Part shown: in pieces, positions 9,430 through 18,497 of the stretch
Layout of the letters: each line of letters begins with the position of its first letter
Numbering within the stretch: position 1 is the stretch's first letter
Assembly (NCBI GenBank): GCA_947496235.1
Contig: CANMCE010000001.1
Location: 496,001 to 560,000 of the forward strand
Direction: 5' to 3'
DNA length: 64,000 nucleotides
DNA from: an uncultured Glaciecola sp.
GTDB lineage: Bacteria > Pseudomonadota > Gammaproteobacteria > Enterobacterales > Alteromonadaceae
The notes under the pieces: generated by a model
Told to the model about the DNA's origin: nothing
The model's database searches: none
Seen by the model: only the letters and a program-made list of their open reading frames with translations
Translations under genes and position numbers: made by a program

Positions 9430-10325
9430 GATTTACTCATCCTAATGACAACTCTTCTATTTTTAGAACGATCTAATTGGTTGTCATTAGGTGCAACATG
9501 GCGTTTTTCACCATAACCACTGACTTCTATTCGATCTGTATCTACTCCTAGCGCGGAAAAATAATCACGGATCTCATTAGCGCGTCGAATAGACAGTTGT
9601 TCATTTGCCCAAGAACCACCATAACTATCCGTATAGCCTGCAACCAGCACTAATTCTAACTCTAGGTCTTCTTTCAAGTATTCCCCGATCATGTCCAAGC
9701 GCTTTTGTGAATACTTGGTTAGCTCAGCGCTATTTTTTTGATACGACAACACGGTATAAGCAATATCATCAAAATTGTATGGAAGTAAATTACTTATACA
9801 TTGAGAAAATTCGAGATATGCATTTTCAAAATTACTGGCATTTAAGCTAACCGCAACTTGGTCAGTTGGATTCAACCAATCTTGATAAAAAATGGTTGGA
9901 TAAAAACCTTTTTCTAGTTCAGTTAACATTTGCCAAGCAGCATCATTGGGCAAATCACCATCGTATTGTTTACGCAGTTGCATTTGAGCAATTTTGCGCG
10001 ACGCCACACCAGGCATCCATTGAGGTGGTTTAGAATACAAGGTTGCAGAATCATAACGCCCCGGTAATCTCAACATATCCAAAGTAAACTCTAAATTCAG
10101 TTGTTTGGCCGCCTCTGAAATAAAGAGAGCGTTGCCATATTTGGGAATATCATGGCTTAATTCACACACTAGCCTTGTTTGTTTTGATACTTGCCAATTA
10201 GAGCTTTCTACATTGACTTGATACTGACGTAAGTTGGCAAATGATGCATGCACGGGTAACAAAATGAAGATCAAACTCACAATGATGCATCGGCTTTTGA
10301 AGAATTTTGCTTGTTTATCTGACAT
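9426..10325 (-). CDS. motY: MotY, sodium-driven flagellar motor T-ring protein
   Basis: From ATG 10325 the protein has 299 residues with a signal peptide ending near HASFA, then LRQYQVNVESSNWQV. The N-terminal MotY-specific domain contains LLPYNFDDIAYTVLSY. The C-terminal OmpA-like peptidoglycan-binding domain has VAGYTDSYGG, RRANEIRDYF and DRSKNRRVVIRM. In Vibrio, MotY forms the T ring around the polar sodium-type motor and helps PomA/PomB assemble. The start was moved in from an in-frame upstream ATG (10400) because the upstream residues precede the signal peptide without looking like one. Head-to-head placement with rnt is the Vibrio/Alteromonas arrangement and supports the call. Confidence 0.92.
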   Translation of the reverse strand: MSDKQAKFFKSRCIIVSLIFILLPVHASFANLRQYQVNVESSNWQVSKQTRLVCELSHDIPKYGNALFISEAAKQLNLEFTLDMLRLPGRYDSATLYSKPPQWMPGVASRKIAQMQLRKQYDGDLPNDAAWQMLTELEKGFYPTIFYQDWLNPTDQVAVSLNASNFENAYLEFSQCISNLLPYNFDDIAYTVLSYQKNSAELTKYSQKRLDMIGEYLKEDLELELVLVAGYTDSYGGSWANEQLSIRRANEIRDYFSALGVDTDRIEVSGYGEKRHVAPNDNQLDRSKNRRVVIRMSKS

Positions 10326-10462
10326 AATATTCTTAAGACTATATTTTAGTGACAGGCGACAATATAAATTATTAGTAATGTTATCGGCGGGAATCAGCAT
10401 TTACTTTATTTTGTCAGACGTTTTTCTTAACACCGCCAAGCCTTAGAGTTTCGTCATTTTTA

Positions 10463-11092
10463 ATGGAAAATCCCCAAACAGTTTTACAGCAAAGATTTAG
10501 AGGCTACTTTCCCGTCATTATTGACGTTGAAACTGCCGGTTTTAATGCCAACACAGATGCCATTCTGGAAATAGCGGCTATTACGTTAAAATTCGAAAAC
10601 GACACCTTAATGCCAGATCAAACCTTCCATGAGCATATTGCGCCTTTTGAAGGTGCTAACATAGAGCAGTCTGCGATTGAGTTTAATGGTATAGATCCCT
10701 TTTGTGCGCTTCGAGGCGCAAAAGATGAAGGGGAAGTTTTTAGAGAGTTATGCAAGTTTGTGCGAAAAGCGCAGAAAAATGCGGATTGCCAACGCAGTGT
10801 CATAGTGGCTCACAATGCCACCTTTGATCAGAGCTTTGTCAATGCTGCAATTGCCCGTAACAATATCAAACGCATTCCTTTTCATCCTTTCGTTTCTTTC
10901 GATACCACGAGTTTATCAGCGCTTATTCTGGGACAAACAGTGTTGGTTAAAGCCTGCCAAGCAGCGAATATTGCCTTTGATAACAAAGAAGCACATTCTG
11001 CACTTTACGACACTCAAAAAACTGCTGAACTTTTTTGCTACATGGTTAATCGTTATTCCGAACTCGGGGGCTGGCCGCTAAGCGCAAAATAA
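10463..11092 (+). CDS. rnt: Ribonuclease T
   Basis: This is a 209-residue DEDD-superfamily 3'-5' exoribonuclease that trims the 3' ends of tRNA (CCA turnover) and other stable RNAs. The four acidic residues and the general-base His are visible: Asp21 and Glu23 in IDVETAG, Asp122 in HNATFDQSF, His178 and Asp183 in HSALYDTQK. Length matches E. coli RNase T (215). It is divergent from motY. Confidence 0.95.
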   Translation: MENPQTVLQQRFRGYFPVIIDVETAGFNANTDAILEIAAITLKFENDTLMPDQTFHEHIAPFEGANIEQSAIEFNGIDPFCALRGAKDEGEVFRELCKFVRKAQKNADCQRSVIVAHNATFDQSFVNAAIARNNIKRIPFHPFVSFDTTSLSALILGQTVLVKACQAANIAFDNKEAHSALYDTQKTAELFCYMVNRYSELGGWPLSAK

Positions 11093-11129
11093 TTGTAAAT
11101 AAGAACTATTTTCACTTGCACTTTATCTA

Positions 11130-11150
11130 AATAACAATTATTATCATTCC
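11130..11150 (+). promoter_or_regulatory. Probable Fur box upstream of bfd
   Basis: The stretch AAATAACAATTATTATCATTC matches the Fur consensus (GATAATGATAATCATTATC) at most positions and lies 26-46 bases before bfd. Iron repression of bfd is known in other proteobacteria; here it is inferred from the site. Confidence 0.6.
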
Positions 11151-11175
11151 CATTGTAATAAAGTGCAGGTTCTCT

Positions 11176-11370
11176 ATGTTTGTATGTATGTGTTATGGCG
11201 TCACTGATAAGAAGATCGAACAAGTAGTTCGAGACGGTGGTGTGGGTAACATGCGAGAGTTAAAGCATAAATTGGGTGTAGGTTCTCAATGTGGTGCTTG
11301 TATACAAATGGCACAAGCGATTATAGATAAAACCATAGTAGATGAGTCTTTATTTAAAGACGTTGGTTGA
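11176..11370 (+). CDS. bfd: Bacterioferritin-associated ferredoxin
   Basis: This 64-residue 2Fe-2S protein passes electrons to bacterioferritin so that stored iron can be released. The four cluster cysteines are Cys4, Cys6, Cys39 and Cys42 (C-X-C ... C-X2-C), as in E. coli Bfd. The start is the first codon of MFVCMCYGVT, after AGGTTCTCT. A Fur-like site lies upstream and a strong bidirectional terminator downstream. No bfr gene is adjacent. Confidence 0.93.
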   Translation: MFVCMCYGVTDKKIEQVVRDGGVGNMRELKHKLGVGSQCGACIQMAQAIIDKTIVDESLFKDVG

Positions 11371-11390
11371 ATCGCTTAAATAAAACAAAT

Positions 11391-11419
11391 AAAAAAAGTG
11401 GCCGCGAGCCACTTTTTTT
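11391..11419. terminator. Bidirectional terminator between bfd and grxD
   Basis: A perfect 12-bp stem (AAAAAAAGTGGC with GCCACTTTTTTT) encloses the loop CGCGA. It gives a T-run on both strands and serves the two convergent genes. Confidence 0.9.
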
Positions 11420-11441
11420 GTACTTAATTTTTTTCAAGAAA

Positions 11442-11768
11442 CTACTCATCACCCTCAGGTGCAGCTTCTTTCAACAAAGGCTGTAGCTCACCTTGCTGGT
11501 ACATTTCTAAAATAATGTCACAACCGCCGACAAGTTCACCGTTTACCCACAATTGAGGGAATGTTGGCCAATCTGCATATTTAGGCAATTCTGCACGAAT
11601 ATCAGGGTTTAATAGGATATCTACATAAGCAAATTGATGACCACAGGCCATGATCGCTTGAGAAGCTTGCGCTGAAAAGCCACAGCTAGGAAGTTTAGGA
11701 GACCCCTTCATATATAGTAAAATAGGGTTTTCACTGATTTGTTGCTTAATTTTTTCTACTGTTTCCAT
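11442..11768 (-). CDS. grxD: Monothiol glutaredoxin, Grx4 type
   Basis: From ATG 11768 the protein has 108 residues and begins METVEKIKQQISENP. The active-site CGFS motif is at residues 29-32, with WPTFPQLWVNGELVGGCDI downstream. CGFS glutaredoxins bind a 2Fe-2S cluster with glutathione and deliver Fe-S clusters in partnership with BolA-type proteins. An in-frame ATG seven codons upstream was rejected because Grx4 homologues start at this Met. Confidence 0.95.
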   Translation of the reverse strand: METVEKIKQQISENPILLYMKGSPKLPSCGFSAQASQAIMACGHQFAYVDILLNPDIRAELPKYADWPTFPQLWVNGELVGGCDIILEMYQQGELQPLLKEAAPEGDE

Positions 11769-11968
11769 GGGTATTCCGTTTATTAGCATTGGCTAAAACA
11801 TAAGGACGAAGTGACATTATATCAAGGTTTAAAAATAAATAATGCCCTTGGTGATCTTTGTATACGAAAAAACAGAAATAAGATACATAAAATAATTTTT
11901 AAAATAGGGTTTAAATTTTAACGAGTTACCCTTATTTTACAGTAAATAGATAAAAACGGAGAAAATAC

Positions 11969-12553
11969 ATGGCTTTTGAATTACCAGCTCTACCTTATGA
12001 AAAGAACGCACTTGAACCACATATATCTGCAGAAACCCTAGAGTTTCACTATGGTAAGCACCATGCAACTTATGTGACTAAGCTAAACGGCTTAGTTGAA
12101 GGCACTGATTATGCTGATAAATCACTAGAAGAAATCATTAAATCTAGTGACGGCGGCGTATTTAACAATGCAGCTCAAATCTGGAATCACACTTTTTATT
12201 GGCACAGCTTAAGCCCTAATGGCGGCGGCGAACCTACAGGTGCATTAGCGGAAGCTATCAACGCTAAGTGGGGCTCATTTGCTGAATTCAAAGCAGCATT
12301 CAATGACAAGGCAGTAAACAACTTTGGTTCAAGCTGGACTTGGTTAGTGAAAACAGTTGACGGCGGACTTGATATCGTTAACACAAGTAATGCAGGCACT
12401 CCTATTACGGAAGAAGGTGTTACTCCTCTAGTAACAGTGGACCTTTGGGAACACGCTTACTACATTGACTACAGAAACGTGCGTCCTGATTACCTAAAAG
12501 GTTTTTGGGCACTAGTAAACTGGGATTTTGCAGCAGAAAATTTTGCTAGTTAA
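11969..12553 (+). CDS. sodB: Iron superoxide dismutase
   Basis: The 194-residue cytoplasmic enzyme dismutates superoxide to peroxide and oxygen. Metal ligands are His27 (FHYGKHH), His74 (WNHTFYW), Asp158 and His162 ([11 protein letters not shown]). The residue pattern around Q70 ([11 protein letters not shown]) fits the iron form. RBS ACGGAGAA precedes ATG 11969. It lies near bfd and grxD, so this short stretch groups iron and oxidative-stress genes. Confidence 0.96.
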   Translation: MAFELPALPYEKNALEPHISAETLEFHYGKHHATYVTKLNGLVEGTDYADKSLEEIIKSSDGGVFNNAAQIWNHTFYWHSLSPNGGGEPTGALAEAINAKWGSFAEFKAAFNDKAVNNFGSSWTWLVKTVDGGLDIVNTSNAGTPITEEGVTPLVTVDLWEHAYYIDYRNVRPDYLKGFWALVNWDFAAENFAS

Positions 12554-12570
12554 ACCAAGTGAAGAATAAG

Positions 12571-12601
12571 AAAAAACGGTAGCATTTAGTTACCGTTTTT
12601 T
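12571..12601. terminator. Terminator between sodB and the beta-propeller gene
   Basis: The stem AAAAAACGGTA pairs with TACCGTTTTTT around a nine-base loop, with A and T runs on both sides, so it can serve both convergent genes. Confidence 0.88.
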
Positions 12602-13494
12602 TATGGGCGATTACAAACTAACGCAATCTGTTCTTCATAGGGTGAAATCGCTATTCTGGAAACACCCGACTGACAATATTCAGATTTAATGACTACAGGC
12701 TTAAACGCCGTAAATACGATTTCTTCCCGATCAACTATAAATGGCATTGAGACTAGCTGGCCATTATCTGTGGTAAACAGCTCACTCGTTGGGCCCCACG
12801 CGTAGTAGTTAGCACCTTTGGGTAATTGACCAATTCGTTTTTGTGTTTGAGTGCTAGGGCTATACCACCAAAGCTCAGGCGCTTTGTCTTCCTCATGCAC
12901 TGAATAGGTATATCCAAATGTATTTGGCATAGCAAAAAGTGAAGCGCCTATTGATGAAGCTATACTTACCCCTTCATCTGTTTCAATGAAAGGATCTGCT
13001 AGTTTTAGTTTATGAGGCTCACCTAAAACAAACAACAATACTTTATCTTGCATAGTCCATACATGGTATCCCACAGGCTCAATGGCAGGTGAAAGATGCT
13101 TCATAGGTAGACCATTGAAGCCAATTTGCCATAACTCTTGCTTACCTTCGGCATTCACTTTGATAACACTAAAACCTTCTCCATCAGGCGTCGGTGTAGG
13201 CGAATATTCGCTTTCTGAAGATTGGGTAATATTTTTGACAGATTTATCTTGAATGCTATAGCGCATAGTATCCATTTGCCCATCAATTTCTTGGGTAAAA
13301 TACAATGTCTTTTCGCTAAAGAAGTAAGGTTGATTTGAGTACTCTGGGTTGTCGGTAACCTTAGTCAGTCCGTTAATCGTTAAGCCATTTTCTCCTCTTT
13401 CAATAGCCCCAATATAAATGTCCGAGCCAGGAGGCGTTTGCGCTTGCCCTAAAAGTGAAAAAGTAGATAAGAATATAGCACCCAAAAATCGCAT
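12601..13494 (-). CDS. Exported TolB-like beta-propeller protein of unknown function
   Basis: From ATG 13494 the protein has 297 residues with a signal peptide (MRFLGAIFLSTFSLLGQAQT). The rest has repeated WD40/PD40-type blades, for example ESEYSPTPTPDGEGFSVI and AISPYEEQIALVC. It is probably periplasmic. An upstream in-frame ATG at 13572 was rejected because it would bury the signal peptide. I do not recognise a specific function; neighbours (sodB, MFS carrier) give no strong hint. Confidence 0.7.
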   Translation of the reverse strand: MRFLGAIFLSTFSLLGQAQTPPGSDIYIGAIERGENGLTINGLTKVTDNPEYSNQPYFFSEKTLYFTQEIDGQMDTMRYSIQDKSVKNITQSSESEYSPTPTPDGEGFSVIKVNAEGKQELWQIGFNGLPMKHLSPAIEPVGYHVWTMQDKVLLFVLGEPHKLKLADPFIETDEGVSIASSIGASLFAMPNTFGYTYSVHEEDKAPELWWYSPSTQTQKRIGQLPKGANYYAWGPTSELFTTDNGQLVSMPFIVDREEIVFTAFKPVVIKSEYCQSGVSRIAISPYEEQIALVCNRP

Positions 13495-13589
13495 ATTGAC
13501 GTTCGCCTCTTTTAAAAATATCAGTTGCATGGGTTGACTATAGTAGTGACAAACTCGACGCTTGGCTAGCAACAGCTTTTAATTCTATA

Positions 13590-14768
13590 TTAGGCTGGCG
13601 TATTCTCTTTAGATTGCATAAATAGCACTGACAAGAACGCTAGTCCAGCTAAGATAGCACTGTAAACAAACGTCATCACCGGATTAGCGCCATTTTGCCA
13701 CCATATTCCAGCAAAGTAACTTCCTGTTGCACCTCCAACGCCGAACGCCACGCTGGCATAGACTGCTTGAGCTCTGCTTTGAAATTCTGAGGAAAAATTT
13801 TGATGTAAATAATGAATAGAAGCTGAATGGGTTAAGCCAAAACTAAAGGCATGCAATACTTGGCTCAACAAAATTAACCACCAATGATGGGCAAGAAATG
13901 CCAACATTAACCATCGCAGTGTGGTTAACGATAAACTTAGCATTAACAGTCGTTTGACGGTAAACCCTTTTAAAAGTCGAACGGCATAAATAAAAATGAA
14001 TATTTCGGCAAACACCCCTGTAGCCATAAATATGCCGGTTTGCCATCCTAGATAACCCAGTTGCTGGGTATAAAGGCTAAAAAAGCTATAAAAACTGCCA
14101 AAACTAATCTGAAGTAATGTATTAGCCAACAAAAATGCAATAAAGCTCTTATTCAATAAAAGTGGTAAGACAGACTTTTTAGTTTCATGCTGATGACTTA
14201 CTTTGTTAGGCGTGCTTATGGTTAATGTACTTAAAAATAAGCCGAACAAGGAAACACAGGCACCAATCACAATAATAATGGATGAATAAACATCAAGCAG
14301 AAACCCCACAATAACTGAGGCAACGATAAATCCTATACTTCCCCACAAACGAACTGCGCCGTATCCTTTTCGCGTATCTTTACATGCATATACAGTGCTT
14401 ACTTCTAACTGAGGAAGTATTGCTGTCCAAAACATCATCATAGCGGCGAAGACAAAGACGTAAGCGACAAATTGCTCAACATAGAAAACCGGTAGAAAGA
14501 TGATCAACGCCAATAAACTTCCGCCGCTTAATATCAGCCCAAGTTTTCCTGTTTTATCTGCTAATCCGGCCCATAAATTTGGTCCTAAAATACGTGCCAA
14601 AGAAACAGTGGCAATTAAAATACCAATCTGTTCTGAGCTAAAGCCCTTATCATCCAGAAATATGCCCACGTAAGAGACAAAAACTCCCATCAGGCTAAAA
14701 TAGAAAAAATATGTTAAGGAGAGAAGTCCGCGGTTTAGCGGACTTACTACTTCATGTTTGAAGATCAC
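13590..14768 (-). CDS. MFS transporter, phenylpropionate permease (HcaT)-like
   Basis: This 392-residue protein has about twelve membrane helices. It opens with a helix containing [18 protein letters not shown] and has the loop [10 protein letters not shown] between helices 2 and 3, typical of the MFS_1-like/HcaT branch. The substrate is unknown; HcaT-like proteins are linked to phenylpropionate or nucleoside uptake, but no such pathway is nearby. Its ATG overlaps the aroC stop by four bases, so it is cotranscribed with prmB-aroC. Confidence 0.82.
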   Translation of the reverse strand: MIFKHEVVSPLNRGLLSLTYFFYFSLMGVFVSYVGIFLDDKGFSSEQIGILIATVSLARILGPNLWAGLADKTGKLGLILSGGSLLALIIFLPVFYVEQFVAYVFVFAAMMMFWTAILPQLEVSTVYACKDTRKGYGAVRLWGSIGFIVASVIVGFLLDVYSSIIIVIGACVSLFGLFLSTLTISTPNKVSHQHETKKSVLPLLLNKSFIAFLLANTLLQISFGSFYSFFSLYTQQLGYLGWQTGIFMATGVFAEIFIFIYAVRLLKGFTVKRLLMLSLSLTTLRWLMLAFLAHHWWLILLSQVLHAFSFGLTHSASIHYLHQNFSSEFQSRAQAVYASVAFGVGGATGSYFAGIWWQNGANPVMTFVYSAILAGLAFLSVLFMQSKENTPA

Positions 14769-15868
14769 TTAGTTCTTTGGCTTGGTATAACGGGTGTGGG
14801 AGAAGACACCAGATAATTTTGCGCTTTATGGCGCAATAAATGGTCCATTAACACTAGTGCAAGCATGGCTTCAGCAATAGGCACAGCTCGAATACCTACA
14901 CAGGGATCGTGTCGCCCTTTAGTGATTAAGTCAGTAGATTCACCTTTAACATCTATCGTTTCACCAGAGATACTGATACTAGAAGTAGGTTTTAATGCCA
15001 TATGCACTAGAATTTCTTGTCCTGTAGAAATACCGCCAAGCACACCGCCAGAGTGATTGGTATGAAAACCTTCAGGGGACATTTCATCTCTGTGTTCAGT
15101 GCCTTTTTGGGTTACCACATCAAAGCCGTCACCAACTTCAACGCCTTTAACAGCATTAATGCCCATCATAGCGTGTGCGATATCTGCATCAAGACGATCA
15201 AACACAGGTTCTCCCAAACCTACTGGGACGTTAGTCGCTGATACACTGACTTTAGCCCCAATAGAATTACCTTCTTTTTTTAACTCCCGCATATAGGCGT
15301 CTAGGGCTTCTAATTTCGATTCATCTGGACAAAAGAAAGCATTGGTATTAGTGATTTCATGATCAACTTTATCAATCGCAATGGGACCTAATTGACTCAA
15401 GTAGCCACGAATCTCAATACCGTATTGTTGTTTTAGAAACTTTTTAGCAATGCCTCCTGCGGCAACACGAATGGCAGTTTCTCTTGCTGACGAACGACCT
15501 CCGCCTCTATAGTCTCTAAAACCATATTTTTGTTGATAGGTGTAATCTGCATGCCCCGGGCGAAAACTGTCTTTAATTTTAGAATAGTCTTGGCTTCGCT
15601 GGTCGGTATTCTTAATCAATAAACCTATGCTGGTGCCCGTGGTTTTACCTTCAAATACACCTGATAAAATTTGCACTTCGTCGCCTTCACGACGAGCAGT
15701 TGTGTATCGCGAAGTGCCGGGCTTTCTTCTATCTAAATCGGGCTGTAGATCATCTTCAGACAACTCCAATCCCGGAGGACAACCATCTACAACTCCACCT
15801 ATAGCGATACCGTGACTTTCACCAAAAGTAGTCACGCTGAATAATTTACCGAAGGTATTCCCCGACAT
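14765..15868 (-). CDS. aroC: Chorismate synthase
   Basis: The 367-residue enzyme makes chorismate from EPSP with reduced FMN, the last common step to aromatic amino acids, folates and quinones. Signatures are [19 protein letters not shown] (start region), [15 protein letters not shown] and the C-terminal [15 protein letters not shown]. It sits between prmB and an MFS gene; prmB-aroC is a conserved pair. Confidence 0.97.
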   Translation of the reverse strand: MSGNTFGKLFSVTTFGESHGIAIGGVVDGCPPGLELSEDDLQPDLDRRKPGTSRYTTARREGDEVQILSGVFEGKTTGTSIGLLIKNTDQRSQDYSKIKDSFRPGHADYTYQQKYGFRDYRGGGRSSARETAIRVAAGGIAKKFLKQQYGIEIRGYLSQLGPIAIDKVDHEITNTNAFFCPDESKLEALDAYMRELKKEGNSIGAKVSVSATNVPVGLGEPVFDRLDADIAHAMMGINAVKGVEVGDGFDVVTQKGTEHRDEMSPEGFHTNHSGGVLGGISTGQEILVHMALKPTSSISISGETIDVKGESTDLITKGRHDPCVGIRAVPIAEAMLALVLMDHLLRHKAQNYLVSSPTPVIPSQRTK

Positions 15869-15876
15869 AAAACAGA

Positions 15877-16833
15877 TTACTCCAATTCGTCTAAAATATC
15901 TTGCTGAGCCAATAACTCAGCCTTACTGATAGCAAATATACCACTGCCACCTTGATTCAACTCAACCCAATCAACCTTTAATCCATTCATTCGGTTATCG
16001 AAATTGACTTCACTATTTCCAACTTCAACAAATAACCAGCCATCATCCCGTAAGTATTGCGCAGCATTGGTCAAAATAGTCACTGTAAGATCCAATCCAT
16101 CAAACCCAGATGCGAGCGCTAATTCCGGCTCATGATGATATTCTGTTGGTAGATCCGCCATATCCTCTGCATCAACATAAGGAGGATTTGCGATAATGAG
16201 GTCGTATTGTTGACCGGATAAACTATCAAACACATCTGATTGTAAAGGATAGACACGCTCTTCTAATTGATATTGTGCGATGTTAATTGAAGCCACATCT
16301 AGTGCATCTGGATCTATATCCACAGCATCGACCATGGCTTCTGGATACTTCATCGCCAAGGCTATGGCTATGCAGGCGCTACCTGTGCACATATCAAGGA
16401 TGTGCAACGGATTTGCTGAAGCAGATACATAGGGACTGAATCCTCGAGCGATGAGTTCTGCAAAAGGTGAACGCGGGATCAACACTCGTTCATCCACATA
16501 AAACGGCATCTGACCAAACCACGCTGTGTTGGTAATGTAGGGTAACGGAAGCTGTTCTTGGGTTCGTCGCATTACCCATTCAGATAATTTTAATTTTTCT
16601 TGCTCGGTAATTTTTGCCGCTAGAAGATGGTCTTTTTGCGCACTATTAAGTTGCAAAGGCAAATGTAAACATTGATACACCAAATGCTCAGCTTCATCCC
16701 AAACATTATCAGTGCCATGACCAAAATATACGTTTTCTTGTTGCAATTGAGAAATTGTAAACCGGATCCAATCGACCACAGTGTTCAATTCTGTATAATC
16801 AAATTGTGCAGTTTGACTGATTTCGTTCGACAT
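15877..16833 (-). CDS. prmB: Ribosomal protein uL3 glutamine methyltransferase
   Basis: This 318-residue SAM-dependent methyltransferase has the N-terminal helical substrate domain and a Rossmann core with [16 protein letters not shown] (SAM binding) and the catalytic NPPY motif in [14 protein letters not shown]. It methylates a Gln in ribosomal protein uL3. NPPY together with [10 protein letters not shown] and the location before aroC separate it from the release-factor methylase PrmC. Confidence 0.94.
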   Translation of the reverse strand: MSNEISQTAQFDYTELNTVVDWIRFTISQLQQENVYFGHGTDNVWDEAEHLVYQCLHLPLQLNSAQKDHLLAAKITEQEKLKLSEWVMRRTQEQLPLPYITNTAWFGQMPFYVDERVLIPRSPFAELIARGFSPYVSASANPLHILDMCTGSACIAIALAMKYPEAMVDAVDIDPDALDVASINIAQYQLEERVYPLQSDVFDSLSGQQYDLIIANPPYVDAEDMADLPTEYHHEPELALASGFDGLDLTVTILTNAAQYLRDDGWLFVEVGNSEVNFDNRMNGLKVDWVELNQGGSGIFAISKAELLAQQDILDELE

Positions 16834-16917
16834 AGCGGCAGGATAATAGTAGTTGCCAGAAAATTGCCGTTATAATAAAGGTTATTGTAAATAATTTCGC
16901 TGTTTTAGGGTGTAAAA

Positions 16918-17469
16918 GTGAAAAAAAATTCGAAAAATTCGGAACAAACAGAATTTGCTTCACTTTTCGGTGATGTTACCCCACTACAACATGACAAATA
17001 TGTGCCGCCACAAAAAGATCCCGCTGAAAAACGTCTAAAACTGGCGAAAAATAAAGCAAGGTTAGCAGTAAAGCGAAGAGCCTCTGATTTTCAATTTTCA
17101 GATCAGTATCAAGCTCACTTCGATCCCAACAAAGCCCTCGCCTTTATTCGAGACCCTAAATACAAATTTAAAGTAAAAGCACTTAGACGCGGCGAATTGG
17201 TCCCAGAAATTAGACTCGATTTACACGGATTAACTCGCCATCAAGCAAAACATGAAATTGCCGCTGTGATAGAAGAAGCCTACGAGCATCACCATGAATG
17301 TATCAATATCATTCATGGCGTTAGTGGCGGCGTTTTAAAACAACAGGTTCCAAGCTGGTTAGTCCAACACCCTAGAGTCATTGGATTTCACCAAGCCCCA
17401 CTTGAATGGGGCGGTCAAGGCGCCCTTTTGGTGCTCATCAAATCACGCCAAAATGACAAAGCGCTGTAA
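16918..17469 (+). CDS. smrB: SmrB, ribosome rescue endonuclease of the Smr family
   Basis: The 183-residue protein has a charged N-terminal extension and a C-terminal Smr domain with LDLHGLTRHQA and INIIHGVSGGVLKQ, then WGGQGALLVLIK. E. coli SmrB cleaves mRNA between collided ribosomes. The start codon is GTG at 16918. It is divergent from prmB, as in E. coli. Confidence 0.92.
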   Translation: MKKNSKNSEQTEFASLFGDVTPLQHDKYVPPQKDPAEKRLKLAKNKARLAVKRRASDFQFSDQYQAHFDPNKALAFIRDPKYKFKVKALRRGELVPEIRLDLHGLTRHQAKHEIAAVIEEAYEHHHECINIIHGVSGGVLKQQVPSWLVQHPRVIGFHQAPLEWGGQGALLVLIKSRQNDKAL

Positions 17470-17471
17470 AC

Positions 17472-17594
17472 TTAGGCGTTTTCGTTTACGTTTTTCAAAA
17501 ATAACCAAACGTAGTATGCGCATATAGCGATTACAACAAAGATTCCGAAAACTGAACCCCAAGCGACTGGATCTGATAATAGAAGATCTAACAT
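17472..17594 (-). CDS. Small membrane protein, DUF3149-like
   Basis: The 40-residue protein starts MLDLLLSDPVAWGSVFG and consists of a short N-terminal stretch, one membrane helix (about residues 15-34) and a basic/Asn tail (LKNVNENA). This matches the small DUF3149 family found in gammaproteobacteria. ATG 17594 is preceded by GAGGCAAT, a good RBS; a longer frame starting at 17669 lacks one. Function is unknown. Confidence 0.7.
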   Translation of the reverse strand: MLDLLLSDPVAWGSVFGIFVVIAICAYYVWLFLKNVNENA

Positions 17595-17773
17595 TTTTAT
17601 TGCCTCAATGTATTTCTTTGATGCTTCTATTTTAGTGATGCCTATGAGTAAAATAATGATACAGATCAATACTCAAATCAGGGCTAAATGGGAATAAAAT
17701 AAAACCTTAATTTAGATCAATAAACCTAAGCTTTCGCAACTAGTTAGGCATGGATTAAGCATTGACGATCTAA

Positions 17774-18394
17774 CTACGAAAACAACTTCATAAACCAACT
17801 CTTTTGTAGTTCTTCTTCACATTTTTTCAATTGCCCAGCATAGCGTTTAGAGCGTTGGTCAACCTTATTGGCTACTTTTATCAACCAAGGTTTCTTGCGG
17901 TGAGATTGACGTTTATATCCGCCCCAACCTTCATGATAATTCAGGTATTGAGTGCCAGCATCCCATTTGGAAATTCGGTTGATTTTATGGGTTTTGTAAA
18001 TGAACCATCCCATGAAGTCGATAGCATCTTCAAAATCATCACGATCGGCGAAGGAATTCCCGGTTTCTCTGACATAATCATCCCAGGTCATCGTTTTAGC
18101 CTGTGCATATCCATAAGCAGAACTTACCCTACCCCAAGGAATTAAACCAAAAAACACATAATCTCTGGGAGGTAAGGCATCGTGACGAAAAGAACTTTCT
18201 TGGTACATCATTGCCATTGGCACATGAATGGGCACCCCCCATTTTTCACGCATTTCTTCGGCGGCATCGTACCAATCATCTTTTTCTTCAAAAATCTTAC
18301 ACAGGTCTTCGCGTTCTCGTGGAGGCGTAGTCGTACAACCTACAGCGGAGACTAAAAATGTAACAAGTAAAATAAATAAAATATTTTTTTTCAT
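17774..18394 (-). CDS. Lipoprotein with lysozyme-like transglycosylase fold
   Basis: This 206-residue protein has a lipoprotein signal with lipobox VSAVGC (Cys20). The core has MMYQESSFRHDA, whose Glu is in the position of the SLT catalytic Glu, SSAYGYAQA and a late YLNYHEGWGGY. It probably acts on or binds peptidoglycan from a membrane anchor. It differs from classic Slt or MltC in length, so the exact activity is uncertain. Confidence 0.75.
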   Translation of the reverse strand: MKKNILFILLVTFLVSAVGCTTTPPREREDLCKIFEEKDDWYDAAEEMREKWGVPIHVPMAMMYQESSFRHDALPPRDYVFFGLIPWGRVSSAYGYAQAKTMTWDDYVRETGNSFADRDDFEDAIDFMGWFIYKTHKINRISKWDAGTQYLNYHEGWGGYKRQSHRKKPWLIKVANKVDQRSKRYAGQLKKCEEELQKSWFMKLFS

Positions 18395-18466
18395 TTTTTG
18401 GGAACTAAATATCCAATTGTTTGTTCTTATACAACAGATGAAGTTTGTGTTTCCCTAAGTGTGTTT

Positions 18467-18497
18467 GACCCGCTCCCCTTTTTGAGCGGGTTTTTTT
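18467..18497 (+). terminator. Terminator-like hairpin downstream of gshA
   Basis: ACCCGCTC pairs with GAGCGGGT around CCCTTTTT. The T-run follows only on the + strand, so it fits a + strand transcript better than gshA, which ends here on the - strand. Confidence 0.55.
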